This document shows, piece by piece, positions 1 through 12,678 of a stretch of DNA of 64,000 nucleotides. This stretch comes from Argentina anserina. Its lineage: Eukaryota; Streptophyta; Magnoliopsida; Rosales; Rosaceae. The first letter of the stretch is position 1. The number at the start of each line of letters is the position of its first letter. The stretch is taken from positions 14,012,001 through 14,076,000 of the forward strand of contig NC_065873.1 of NCBI RefSeq assembly GCF_933775445.1, given 5' to 3'. The notes beneath the pieces are model-generated. The model saw only the letters and a program-made list of their open reading frames with translations. It was not told where the DNA came from and ran no database searches. A program made the position numbers and the translations under genes.

Positions 1-494
1 GTATTTTCAGTTGATACCAGAAATAAAATCAGCAATAGCCTCAACTGTCACTAAATAATTTGGACAATTTTGGTGATGACAGAATCACATAGAATGGTTA
101 AACGATCCCGTTATCGAAAGGGAAAGTGACATAGTGACAGGATCAGATATAAACACAGATGTTTGCCTTATCTTTTCATGAAATACATTTTACGAGATGC
201 AGACGCTCTATGATTTTCAAGCTTATGTCCATAATAAACTAATACGTGTTTACATCTAATCTCATACTCCCCTGTATCTTCCCATCAGTTTTCACTTTAA
301 CTCTAGGCATTATGGTATAGAAAACCATGTGACAGCTACAGAAACGTGGGGCAGCTTTCCATGATCCCTCCGAGAATGCATGCAGTTTTAGTTACATTTT
401 TGTCACAGCTGCTGGCCAAATCGAAATCCCCCAAATAAATTTACAAAGCATGTATCCACATTGCTCGTGACTAGTAGATATACAAAGCTAAGAT
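1..494. other. Intergenic, 3' flank of VPS45 pseudogene
   Basis: No convincing coding segment or element end is visible here. The stretch lies immediately downstream of the VPS45 stop codon and probably holds its former 3' UTR and polyadenylation signals. Confidence 0.4.
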
Positions 495-2546
495 TCAGAT
501 GGCATACATCCGAGCTAGTTTCTCAGCTTCTTCCAAGTCCTTCAAGAACCTGTTCATTTACCAGCCAAATTATAATCTTATATTTAGGCAAGTTCAATAT
601 TGATTACAATAACCTCACAAAGTACAACATAACAAAAGGATTCAAGCGACTACAAACCCTCAACTTTCATGTTGCAAAACAGACTTGAAAATGTGGCCTA
701 CAGTCCTTACATGGAAGGAGACTCTCAAAGATAGCAGGGTAGGACTCTCAAATGTGTCTCAAAGTAAATAGTGTATTGAAGACCTCCACTAGCAATTTAC
801 AGATTTGCAATCAGAATCTCTTTGCTTCAAGCAGCTATTTATTGACACAACATCCTAGTATCCAAGGTTGGTCATGTAAGTCCCCCTAATACCCCCATAG
901 ATAGTTCAAAATGTGTAGGAACGATAACCTATTTCGGCTTGAATATTTTGAATATAAACTAGAATTGTGGATGAATTGAAACCTACGGGCAATAAGATAA
1001 TGCAACCCAAAGAACTCAATCTTCAGAAAATCTTGAAGGTAATATACTCAAACTTATACTTTTCCAAACTTTGCTACCAGCACAAGAAAGAAGTGGCATC
1101 ATGTAAGCATCTAAAGACATAATTTTCACTACTATGCAATTTCTTCCAGTGAAGGCACAAATCCCTATATAAAGCATACCTCTTAGAATTTAGGACCACC
1201 GAACCACCAAGGATGAATTGAACTCCAGACTTAGTAGCATTTTGCAAAGCTACAGAACGAGCCTCCTCATATGTTGTACCACCCACAATGAAAATGATCA
1301 CTTCTTGAGGCCTGCTTAGGGATGAAGTATTCATAATTCAGAATATAATCCGAGTTTACACATTAAAATAAGTCACTTTACTTGCTGAAAATAACAAGAT
1401 CGATTCAAAAAAGTTTGAAGCTTTCATGGGAAAGAGAAACTACTACTCCATGTGAATACATCAGGCAACAATACTGTGTCATGACTGATGCAGCAATACT
1501 GTTATTAAATCATTAGAATGAGAGATTCTATTGGAATAATCTTGGTGTTGTTCTTGTTACATCATATCAATCATACAGATTATATAGAATTTCAAAGAGA
1601 GAATGGTTATCATCAGTTGCGAACCTATGAGAAAAGGGAGATTGGTGGGTGGCAGCTTGTTGATACAGGTTTTCGTCTTTCCTTTGGGCTGTGGTGGGGG
1701 ATTTCATAAAAGATAAAAAAAAAAAAGGTTTGAACTGTTTAGTCAAGTGTAATAGAGTTCCCACTAGAAGTAGTCCAAGTGCATGTAATGTAAGAGACTC
1801 CCGGGGAAGAATTATGATAGTTAAGATTAAAAAAGAAGTAACAAACCTGCCCTGTTGAAAGTGATCTCCAACAAACGGGTAGTCCACGTCTCTCAGTCGT
1901 CCCTTGGTAATGCTTTCCATAGTTTGGAAGAGAAGAGGCTGGTGTTGTGTATGTGTTTCTCAACACCCTATAGCATCAGTTAATGTTTTATCAATTTATC
2001 CCAAAAGCAGATCCTATGGTAGAAACTAGAAGTTGAAAAAAAAGTTTCAAACAAACCTTAAGTCCACGAGCCATGTTACGTGCAATATTTAAGAAATCTC
2101 GATTTCCGAATAGATCCCCAGTGCGCTTATCCACACCAGCTTGCTTCAACAAGAACTGGACCAGCTGTGGCAAAAAAGAAAACTTATTACACCAGCTATA
2201 GCTATTACTCTGGTAAACACAAGATAGTTACAGCTGCTGGCATAATTGACGGACAGATTGAGTTTCACAAAGAAGGGTCAATCTCCATCATCAACCGAGA
2301 AAAATTAACTTCTTTTTAAAAAACCCTTGTGTTTAAATTTTGCAGAAACCATACAATTTTCCTGGATAGAGCTCTTACAAAAATTCATTTCATATATAAT
2401 GCATAAATCATAAATTAAAAAATTGTTCTTCCTCAAAGTTTAAAGAATGTCCCGCCAACTACTTTTGCATGTTTTCTTTTGAATTACAATTTTATTATAG
2501 CGATAAAAAAAACAATATTTTACACAAGCAAATAAAAGAGACACAT

Positions 2547-2706
2547 TGTGTGAGTTAAGAGGTTAGTGCAGATTAAAGGAACGAAACCTACTGTTTATGG
2601 CGTGAGTTAAGAGGCTAATACAGATTAAAGGAACGAAACCTACTGTTTATGGTGTTAGTTAAGAGGATAGTACACATTAAAAGAATGAAACCTTCTGTTT
2701 ATACCT
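2547..2706. repeat. Three tandem copies of a ~52-bp unit
   Basis: Units begin with a GTGAGTTAAGAGG-like motif and end with CTGTTTATGG. They start near 2547, 2601 and 2653. Copies 1 and 2 are nearly identical and the third is more diverged. They lie in the intron between VPS45 exons 9 and 10. Confidence 0.8.
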
Positions 2707-3787
2707 TAATTTTTCTATTCAGACCATCATGCACCATATAACCCTAAACCCTAAATGACACCTAAAGAGATAAGCTTTAAGAATAATTGATTATTACTAA
2801 TTTACTAGTCACAGACATTAACACTCTCCCAAACAAAAAATTAAGCACAATGCACAGGTACATAACCAAACGGTGTTTGCAACAACTTGGTTAGCTTACC
2901 CCAGGTTTATACTTGGCATTCTTTGACGACAGTTTGTTGAAAAGTTGCATCAATTGTACGGGGCTCTCCTTCTCATAACGTAAAGCATACAACATTACAA
3001 GTCGTAGTCGATAGATATCAGCTATACTATCCTTGTTCAAAAGAGCCGTCACTGTCTGCAAATTACAAGGGAAAAAGAAGTGGCATCCAGGTTCGGGTCC
3101 ATAAGCAGTGACAATTACCCTATGAAGACTCGCTTTCGCTACGGCTCCGGTGGGTTCCCTTAACCAAGCCACTGCCTATGAATCGCCGTTTTACTTCAGT
3201 TTCAAGTTTCCATTGAAATCAAAGCGCAGTTGCCAAATGTAAGCCAATAGCTAATGAAGTATCATAGGGACCAAAAATCAAAAATAAAAAATCAAAGCCT
3301 AATACAACTAGTGACAAGAACATTGAATACAGAAAACAAACATACGCAATCTCATGGCTGCATGCAAACTTCAGATAACTGATTCACTCCCCTCATATAA
3401 AGAAACAATAAGCGTCAACCACCATTTTGGACAACTTATCAGCCCATTTGTATATGGAAGAGCCTGTTTGGGCCTCCAGTCATGACCAGAGAGCATACAC
3501 ATGTCTCATGAAACTGAATCAAATATATCCCTACCTAGCTCCCCCAATTCCCTCTCCTCCTCGTTTTTATATTACTCAATTTACCTTACCTTGAAATTCC
3601 ATTTCAAATGATCGTGCTTTCTGTTTGCACTATCTAACACTAAAAACATGCTTTCAGCATCCCAATAAGCAGACAATATTAAGTAAAGAACAATTAGTTC
3701 AAAGTTAAAGCTATACACATGTTACCAGATCCTTATAAGATCTTCTCTATACACTCCCTAAAACCGTGAAAGGCGTATGAAACATAC

Positions 3788-5963
3788 TGATAGGAGCACA
3801 AACTGTGACGTTCTTAATGCGTTTATGCCATATTCTTACTATTTGTTACCTCTTATTTAGTATATTTTAGTTTCTTTTGTATGAATAAGTGTCTAGGTAG
3901 AGCTTATATCGATTTATGAGTGAAATGATGATAAAATTGTGCTAAGTGTAAAAAATCTTTGTTGAGATATGATTTCTTATTCGAGTAGGATTCATCATTT
4001 CCTATTTCTTTGTTTCTAACGTACTTATTCTTATTAGGAAATACAAATCATGTTGGAGAATGAAAGCAATCTTAGTTCCACAAGAAAATAGAATAAGATA
4101 TGCACTTAAAAGCCCAATCCATGCAAGAATCAAAATGCTGTCAAGATTCGTAATCCAACTTCGACGGGGTCCCCTAGATAGTTCCGATGGAATTAGAAGA
4201 TGTACCATATATGGATAGAAAACCGTGTGAGTCTAGTTTATGTAGGATTTGGAATCAAATCAATATCTTATTCCTACATGGAGATATGACCGAATCATTA
4301 CTCAGAAGTCCAGTGAACTCGGCGGAATTATCTCAGCCATTGATTAGTTTTTGATCCTAGGGCTATGAGGGAAACTTGGGACCTTGTTTCTCCTACATAT
4401 AGAGCACAAATATGTATCAGAATCTCCATAAATCCCTGCACCAAAGAAGTCAAAGAAGGCATGCAGCAAATTAATGAGAAGATGTAAGAAAGTTAAAAAA
4501 TGCATGCATCAAATTAATGAGAAGAGATAAGAAAAATCAAACATGGCTGTAACAATTAAAGATTCTTGGTGCCTCCCTAATTCAAAGAAAAAAATTTGTG
4601 CAAAATAAATTAACATTAAAGGAGGAAGAAGATATGCAATCAATTTCCAATCCTTATAGAAATTAGAATTCTGACAGTGCAGATCATCCAACTTTAACGG
4701 GCTCCTCTGGACAGCTCACAATGATTTAGAAAATGCATGATATATGGATGGAAAGCTACGGAAGTCTAGTTGAAAATGCCAGTTGGAATCATTTCAATAC
4801 CTATTTTCTAGAGAAAGTTATGGCCACAACAAGACATAAAGGTCAGATCTGCTGAATTGATAAAATCTAGGAAACCTCAACCAATTTGGTTTTAACTTTG
4901 TGGACTTACCAGCCTCCCTTGGGTTTCTTCCCCTATATATAGCACCTCATTTCCACATAAAATGACAACAACCTTGCTCACAAGACTTGCCAAAGCTTTG
5001 CCCAAACACTTTCATTCACCAAGAACCATAGAATCCGAATTCACCACTCTTCACCATATTTTCTGTCCAAAGCTTGGGAGCCTAGGATACCATACTCTTA
5101 AAGATCTCATGCTACCTCTGTAAGGAACCTTGGGATGAGAATTATAAAGTATAACTATATGATCTTCATATTTAGTTTTCGGGTTTTTATGTTCTTGTTC
5201 TTGGATGATTTATGTTTAGGTTTTGTTAAAGTTATTTTTATTCTTGTCTATGAGATATTTGTAACTTTTGAATGACATGATGAATTAATGTTTTCAATTT
5301 TAATTCAATGATTTTAGGTTTTATGCCATGAGTTTCTGTTTATTTATTTAAATGATTTTTAGTGTATTCTTACTTACGTGTGTGATTGATACCCGGAAGT
5401 TGACGTTGCATGTGTAATAATCCAAAGTTATAAACGATTTTGATACTTGGGAGTTGATTAATTGTTTGTTCTTTGTCACCTTCACCGATTATTGTCTAGG
5501 TTCGGTTAGACTTGTGCCTTTGAATATGTTAATTTCTTTACGTGATACGTAATTGCATGATGAATTGGTATGTTAGAATTCGAATGAGGCTGGGGCTGAG
5601 TTCGAATGTGTTAAAGTGTCATTGAGTTAGGAGCCTTGGGAGGAACTTAACTACATAATTGATTTTAGGATGTATAATAAACCTTACGGCATGAACTTAA
5701 ATGAGATTAGATTTCGTTACCTTTGTTCTTACGTTATTTGTTTGGTAATTGCTTATGTGTTGATTGGTTGATCACATGTATATATTAGTTTAGGTTTATT
5801 TTCTGTTTGATCCGAAATATATCTTAAATCTTTCAAACTCTTATGAATTGTTTGTGATTCTTTACCCTGGTTGGATCCTCGGTTCGTGAACGATACCCTC
5901 TTACTTTATACTACTAACGATGCTTACATGGTTAATATTGATCTCGAGTAATCGAGCCGATGA
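3788..5963 (+). mobile_element. Solo LTR in VPS45 intron 8
   Basis: The element opens with TGATAGGAGCAC, the same terminus as the element at 22579-24370 (which is in the opposite orientation). ACATAC lies directly before it (3782-3787) and again at 5963-5968, giving a 5-6 bp target duplication. With a 5-bp CATAC duplication the element ends at 5963, but this copy lacks a clean terminal CA. A CTATATATAG promoter-like motif lies at about 4932-4942, followed by a leader resembling that of the sibling copy. No coding domain is visible, so it is a solo LTR or a non-autonomous element. It accounts for most of the 3-kb intron. Confidence 0.65.
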
Positions 5964-6885
5964 CATACACCTTTGAAAAATGATTCTTAAATCATATTGT
6001 TATGAAAAAAATTGTTCATCAAAAGCGGTTTGGACTGGTTCAAATAATAAAATGTGTAGTTGTTTAACTGTAGTGGGACAAGAAAGTGAGCATGTTTGAG
6101 TAAGAATCATTTTCTTCGCAGAAGTTTATTATTTGTACCTCAAAAGCTGCCATCTGCCCACCATTACAAGCCAACTCCTGTTCTGTTTGCGAGACTAACA
6201 TAAGTTTACGCTCTTCGACTAGCTTGCTCATTTCTGTTACAAGTGAGACATGCTTTGAAACATTTCCATGCATCTTTCTATACTCAGGGTAACTGTCAAC
6301 AAATCTAGCCATGTCGTCTGCAAAAAGGAAAGAATTTAAGTATTTCATTCAGATATGATACGCTTCAACTATTGTTACCTATTGGCTCTTGCCAATATTT
6401 AGTAACAACAGGTCCCAAATCTAAATTGTAGAGATTGCGTCCTCCTAACCTATCGTTTGAATGTTCTGGTTACTTTTGGAAATGTGCTGAAATTCATCAA
6501 CTAACTGCTTGATATTCATCCCAATATCACCAAAGTTTTCGTACATGTTTTTCTTGAAAAAATCATCTTGTTCAGATGACAGCACAACTTCCTAGAAGTG
6601 TCAATGGCGCAAATGCAATTGTTAGCAATAACAATTACAGACAAAAATAATTGCAGTACAGGTGGAAAATACAGCTCAACCTGTTGATCCTTTGGAAACT
6701 TTCCAATGCTTTTTAAGTCAACTTTGTTGTCTTGAATGCCAATCAATTCATGAACCATTGCCTGTTCCACAATGCAATCAATCAGCTCCTTAATATTTCT
6801 ACTGATTTCATTGAAACATTGCTTTAGATTAATGGCAAACTATCCAGGCATCTATCATGTAAGAGTGTGGCAAAATCACAATTAC

Positions 6886-6888
6886 CTA
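6886..6888 (-). other. Premature TAG in VPS45 exon 5
   Basis: On the minus strand the exon ends W-T-Y-TAG followed directly by a GTAATT donor. In VPS45 proteins this codon is Gln (NQWTYQAMVHEL), and the next exon resumes with AMVHELIG. A CAG to TAG change at the last codon of the exon is the simplest reading. Confidence 0.8.
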
Positions 6889-9218
6889 ATAAGTCCAGTG
6901 ATTCAGCAACGGGGTTACAGGATCATCCGTCCTATCAATTACCAACAATAGTGGAGACATTTCGGTTTGTCTGAATACAAATAGACCACTTTCTTTCTGG
7001 TACATCAGCTTCTGTTACAGTCCAAAGAAATACTATCAGTGCACTTACGATACATGTCTTGCAGCAGGCTGGAAAATTATTATATCACAACTTGTATGAA
7101 AATTAGAGTCGGTATGGAACAATTGACTGAGGCTGGAGTACAGGAGGAAATACAAACCCCTGAAGTTTACATTCAAAACAGTAATTCGAATGCTCAAATA
7201 GTACACATGGACAAAAATATTGGCATACATGATAATATACACCGTACACCGCTGTTTCCTGTGCAATTGATTGTGCAACATCAGATGTTCTCTGATAACG
7301 AATAACCGGTCTTCTTTTCAATGCCAGAAAAATAGATGCAATACCATCTACAATCCGGTCTCTGAAGTTGCGCTGTAATTTCAATAGCTCATCAACAGCT
7401 GGGAGCATATAAACGTGATTTGCCGGCATATTCAAAGTGAAATGATACTGATCAACTGCAACAAAGTCCGCATAAAATTCCTCCACATTAAGATTATAAT
7501 TATGTCCAGCATGAACTGTGGAAATCCTAATAAGCAAGATGCGAGGTGTGGTTGCACAAATCATTATTATAAAGCAAAAACTTTACTAATACTCATGTGT
7601 CAAAGCAAGGCTAGATAAAACCATCCTACACTCCAAACATTACTAGATACACATGTGTCAAATCAAGGCTAAAATACCATCCTACATTCCTACATTACAA
7701 AAAATCTCCGAAACTCGATCTCTCTCGATGAAGCTAGCAACTATCATTCTATATAACCTAAATGCTAACTAAAATCAATCGAGGATCGTGATGAAGGGGA
7801 TGAAAACAAGTACCTGAACTTGTTGCACAACTTCATGCTCATCCCTATCAGCTAGATCACGAATATCCGTGTCCTTCAATACGTTGGTAAATTCAGGTAC
7901 AGCATAAAACTAGAAATGAGCTCCAAAACCATCACAGATTCCATAACCAATCAAAATCAAAACAAGAAGCTATACAGAGATGATACTCTCCGAATCTCGG
8001 AGTGGCCAAATGCTGACGCAGCTTCTGAATGTTCTCCGAAGTAGCCACGACGAAGTAAATGGCCTTGAGATGTGACATCGCCTCTCTCGATTTCGAAATT
8101 GAGTCCACCAGCTCCACCAGGAACACTTCCTTCTGGAGAAGCTCCGACTGCGAATAGGCCACGCTGACTATGCTGACCTAGAACGGCGGTGATTTTCAGT
8201 GATTCGGAAATCGGAGAAGTTTGAAAGAGATTGATGGAGTTTTGGATTGTGAAGTTTTTGGTTTACCGTGTGGGAATCGAGGATGAGGACCTTCATGCCG
8301 GAGATGTCCTGGAGCATGCGGCTGATGTAGTCGCGGACGACGGAGACTAGCACCATTGTGCAGATCTCTGCGGCGGAGATTACGACCATGGTGGTGGTGG
8401 TGAGTTGGGATTAGGAGATCTAAGAGCATCACGTCCCGTTTTCGGGAGTGTCAATCGTGGGCGTCGCTAGTTATAAGAACATGATGCATAAGTGTGATTG
8501 CTCCAAGATTAAAAGTGTGGGAGATACATGGCTCTCATTCCGAGGGTTTCAGGTAGGCCGACCCAGTTCAGTTCGGAGAGCTTGTCGCTAGTCGATGACT
8601 TAACATCGAAGAAAGGAGTTGGCCGCCCTACACATAGGTTGGGGTCATGAGCCGATCCCTGATGAGCCAAAGACATGTGCCAGCCGAATGACTAGGTCCA
8701 TGACAATATGCACCTCATTTACTCCATCACACCATCAATTCATCAATTAAATTGCCTCCATCAATTATTATTCACTGTAAATTACATTTATGTGCCAATT
8801 TTTATACAGCGGTGCAGCTCCGTCAATTCATCAAATTATTATTCATCAATTTAATATTATATTTCATAAGTTAATTATAACCAATTGCAGAATGATACGT
8901 GGCTTTTTCGAATGTGGTTATCACCAAAATATTGTTATATGATTTCCGATCGAATTTTAGACCATTCATAAAAGTGGCATGCGTCATCGAGACATATATT
9001 TGTCGGCCAAATAATGTCATTGAATTTCAGATAAGATTTTCGACGGATAACAATTTGACACATGCTATAAGAATAGATTTTATCATCTGAAACCAACCAT
9101 AAATAAGATTCATCACCAACTCTCAACTTACCTCAATCTTCACAACTTTCTTCTAAATATTGCAAAACACTTTCTCTCAAATAGTTCCATCATATTTCCA
9201 TATTTCACTATTATTACG

Positions 9219-10920
9219 ATGAGTTTTGTGCGTAAATTATTGAAGCAATGAGAACAACACAACCAAGAGGATGCTGAGATGATGGATGACAAGATGAATA
9301 AGGCGACCATGATAAAGGCATATCTAGATAATTCAGATGAACCACAAAGACACAGTTCACGTCTTGGTTGCTCTCCCAATAACCCCAGGCACATGATATC
9401 TAGGGGAATAAATCTGATGGAAGATTACTTCATCAAGCATCCGATCTTCCGACCTGAAGAAATTGTCGAAGGTACCGAATGCATGGCCATGTGTTCAATC
9501 GCATCATGACGGCCCTTTGCAACCACGACCGTTATTGCTATCAACGAGAAGATGCCATTGGAGTACTAGAATTGCTGCCCCAACAGAAGATGACATGTGC
9601 CCTCCATATGTTGGCGTACGACGCAGCTGCTGATCAATGTACAAAGGTAACCAGGATTGGGGAAGCCTGAAGAAGTTTTGTCAACAAGTGTTAATGCCAT
9701 CCCCTGAATGGGGTGATCTCCAACTTAATATCCTCTTGCTTCGGTCACCGGACCGGTGGCCGGAGACCTAGAAAACCCAGCCGGCATACATGCCGAACCA
9801 GCTACTCCTCTGCTTGCTCGGGTATCGCCATTAATGCCGCCCATGGTGGCTCACCTTCAGAGACAAATATAATGTACTGGCACACGTTCCCAAATCGAGA
9901 GAAGGGCCAAGCATATCGCCTAGTGCACCTATATATAGGTTGCACAGACCACCTAAAAGTGGTAACGTATTCCTAAGTTCTTAACTCTCGAACTTATTCC
10001 GTTTCGGATATTAACTTAAGCTTCGGAGGGTCGAAGACTAGCGTATCGCTGGCTCTTTGACTTGTTGTGTGTAGGTCCCACTGAACAGACACACCGGAAT
10101 ACAAGGCTACGAGAATCTCGATCCCCCGGATTTACCTTCCGTAACAACATGTAGAATGTTTTTTTTTTGTTTAGAATACCTTCGCGCTTCAACAAAGGCT
10201 GACCTCCAAAAGCTTCTAGCAAGGGCTAATCATCGGGGATTTCTAGGTATGATCGTAAGTATCGACTGCATGCATTGGGAGTGGAAAAACTGTCCAACCT
10301 GATGGCAGGGGGCTTACACTGGAAGGCAAGGACGTTCCACAATTATTCTTGAGGCAGTGGCCTCGTACGACACGTGAGTATGGCATGATTTCTTTGGTGT
10401 GCCAGGAGCTTAAAATGATATTAACGTGCTCGATCAATCACCGGTTTTTGAAGGACTTATCGCTGGTAATACCCTGATTGTGACGTTTCACGTCAATGGT
10501 AAGAGATATAGCAATGCATATTATCTTCCTAACATAATCTATCATAGGTACTCCACGTTTGTAAAATCTATTACAAACCCCCAATCACAAGTGCATAAAC
10601 TATTTGCAAAGAAACAAGAAGCGTTCCGCAAAGATGTGGAGAGGTGCTTTGGCATCCTGCAATCTCGTTGGGCAATCCTTCGTCATGGGGCTCAGTTGTA
10701 CAGAAGATCCACACTCAGAGGTATAATGATGACTTGCATCATATTATATAACATGATTGTTGAGGATGAATTTGTGGAAGAAAAATTCGTCGAGGCAGAA
10801 GAAGAAGACCTCATGAACCCACTGACGACAAAAATTTATGATGGGCTAGTAGATCATGAGGGGAATCGAATTCCTTTTTTACCAATGCAAAGAGATGGAC
10901 GAAATCAACATGCATTTTGA
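9219..10920 (+). pseudogene. Harbinger (HARBI1-like DDE) transposase, broken
   Basis: PIF/Harbinger transposases cut and insert at TWA targets using a DDE nuclease fold. The N-terminal part is visible as EDYFIKHPIFRPEE (9.4 kb), then after a frameshift near 9470 as NRIMTALCNHD, and after a second shift as SLKKFCQQ. Past a nested LTR the frame resumes at about 10188 with DLQKLLARANHRGF, SIDCMHWEWKNCP (first catalytic Asp region), NDINVLDQSPVFEGL (second Asp region) and FAKKQEAFRKDVERCFGILQ (Glu region). In-frame stops interrupt CPT-WQGAY, YDT-VWHDFFG and PGA-NDIN. The C-terminal 164 codons (10426-10917) are still open, ending GRNQHAF. It is clearly inactive. Confidence 0.85.
9689..10146. mobile_element. 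Solo LTR nested in transposase
   Basis: This 458-bp segment interrupts the transposase coding sequence. It begins TGTTAATGCC and ends CCGTAACA, matching inverted LTR termini. It is flanked by ACAAG (9684-9688) and ACATG (10147-10151), an imperfect 5-bp target duplication. A CTATATATAGG motif lies near 9930. No coding domain is seen. Confidence 0.65.
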
Positions 10921-11389
10921 GACCATGTTGACCACCTACAGTCAGCTTATATACATACAATTCTTTAAGAAGATTTAGTAGAGCACAATTGGGCATTGGA
11001 AGCCAACCAAGAATAATCAATTATGCTATTTTATTGTAATTTTATTTGATATTGTATTTTTAGTCAGTATGTCAATTTAATTAGTATTGTAATTTCATGT
11101 ATATGTACTTTAATAATTAACAATGATAAAACTTGTTTTATTTCATAAAATAAATGAAAATTGAGGAAACAAAATAAATTAAGATCCACATAACTAGTAT
11201 TCATCATCAAAGTGAAGAGTATAACACCCTTAACTAGTACTCTCATTCACGCCTCTCATGATCTTTTCTTTCCTACGTTTGTACCATGACTTTGTATTTT
11301 GGGTCATTATAAAAGTATCTGTGGACATAATTCTTGTTTCTTCTAGCAATACATCCATAGCATCACATCGTGTCATCCTGCTTCTTTTC

Positions 11390-12211
11390 TTTTCTCTAGT
11401 TCCAAGGTCTCTCTAGCCAACCGAAGGGTTTCTTCATCTCTTCGCATGTTAGCCTCTAAAAGTGTTTTTTGATTACATTGCAATTATGAAAAATAGCTAA
11501 AGACTTATCATATTTCTCCACCATACCTTTTTCCCCTTCTTCTTTGCTTCCTTGACCGCTTTTATTCTCATAGGCCTAACCGGACTAGAGATACGGGGTG
11601 TCTATTGGTTGGACGGTGGAGTTGTGAATCCTGCTTCATCATCCTCCAAGTCAACGGGCGATTCCATGTTATGGGGCTCAGGAGAACTTGGGAAATTCCG
11701 CTCATAAGTTGAAGGAGTACTTTGAACCCTCACAAAATGAGAATGATTCTTCACCGCTTCATAACATGCAAATTTACTGAATTTTTTGTTTATACTCTTG
11801 AATAGATCGACTGAGCTCATACCTCCTAAACAATAAATAACAACATTAAATTTTATACAAATTAGATATATACGAAAATAAAATTTATGTTAAATATTAC
11901 ATTTTGAAAGAAAACAATACCTCATCTAATAAATTTGTTCCACTAGCGGCATAATTACTTGCTTGTTGTAGACTACTATGCCACTTCATACGATATTTCT
12001 TCAAGCGAGGAAAGTGTGATTCCATCCCTTATTTTGTACAAGCCTCGATCAAAGTTTCTTTGTGAAGTTTGCACCAATTTTGGACGTAATTGTCGAAAAT
12101 CCTTTTCCATATATTGTCTTTGCTTTGATATCGGCCGGTGATGGGGCAAGTGGATTGTCGAGCCCATGAAACACACAATTGTAACTCTTCGGAAGGAAGC
12201 CAAGTAGTCAT
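11390..12211 (-). pseudogene. Harbinger ORF1 (Myb/SANT-like, NAM-associated type), broken
   Basis: Read on the minus strand, the segment starts MTTWLPSEELQLCVSWAR and continues ITGRYQSKDNIWKRIFDNYV, the trihelix/Myb-like start found in plant PIF-associated ORF1 proteins. After a frame change it gives LSSLEEISYEVAWHSSLQQA, then MSSVDLFKSINKKFSKFACY, and finally a Lys-rich tail with KAVKEAKKKGKK that shifts frame into MVEKYDKSLAIFHNCN. ORF1 proteins are thought to assist DNA binding and nuclear import of the transposase, which is encoded divergently upstream. At least two frameshifts make it non-functional. Confidence 0.65.
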
Positions 12212-12678
12212 TTTTTCATAGAATACAAAATAAGTTGGTAATAGATGGAAGAATGTGAGAGGAGATGAGAGGTGAAGTTGGATGAAGATTTTGAAGGAAA
12301 TGAATGAGTATCTATAGGAGTAAAAATAATGTGTATTTTTTTTAAATGAAAAAAAATTCTAATGGTTTGAAAACAGTCGAAAATTTGACCGTTTGCCACA
12401 TGGAAGCTCTCCATTGGGCTATCCAATCAGTCTTTTATTTTTTCCATCAGAATTTAAAAAAAAATTATGCTAGAGGGGCGCCCACATGCGTCCACCAATT
12501 GCCTCCACCACTCCGGCAATCGATCATTGACTAGGTGAATGCCAAAATTGATGCTACAAACATGGGTCCCACCATTTTTAGCATCTCTCATTTCTCCCGC
12601 TGCATTGATTCTCACATTCAATTAAGTAATTTTCATGCCAAATTGACTGATTGTCTCCGTGTGGTGGAGTTGCTCTAA

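Larger units (their letters stand above)
495..8389 (-). pseudogene. VPS45: VPS45-like Sec1/Munc18 gene, 13 exons, disabled
   Basis: Vps45 is the SM-family protein that binds TLG2/SYP4-type syntaxins and drives vesicle fusion at the trans-Golgi network and endosome. Exons by translation and GT-AG sites: 8356-8267, 8177-7976, 7909-7814, 7480-7250, 7011-6886, 6761-6681, 6591-6450, 6317-6139, 3055-2900, 2164-2057, 1967-1847, 1311-1180, 549-495. Family hallmarks include RDYISRMLQDISGMKVLILDS at the N terminus, LKRRPVIRYQRTSD, ACNGGQ, DYPFVGDHFQQGR and IFIVGGTTYEE. The conserved start is probably the Met at 8356; an in-frame upstream Met lies at 8389. Three defects are visible. Exon 5 ends in TAG (6888-6886) where the family has Gln. 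Exon 2 ends in phase 1 but exon 3 is open only in phase 0. Exon 11 is 121 nt instead of the 122 its neighbours need, a one-base loss near 1948-1957. Remaining exon boundaries agree in phase, so decay is recent. A sequencing error could explain one defect but hardly all three. Confidence 0.85.
8424..12675 (+). mobile_element. PIF/Harbinger DNA transposon, decayed
   Basis: The element contains a Harbinger-type DDE transposase on the plus strand (about 9.2-10.9 kb) and a divergent Myb/SANT-like ORF1 on the minus strand (about 11.4-12.2 kb), the two-gene layout known for this superfamily. It is bounded by the 3-bp duplication TAA (8421-8423 and 12676-12678), as expected for Harbinger. The ends begin GAGCATCAC and, on the reverse strand, GAGCAACTC; similarity beyond GAGCA is weak, so the exact ends are inferred. 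Both genes carry stops and frameshifts and a solo LTR is nested inside, so it is not autonomous now. About 700 bp between the left end and the transposase show no coding. Confidence 0.7.
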
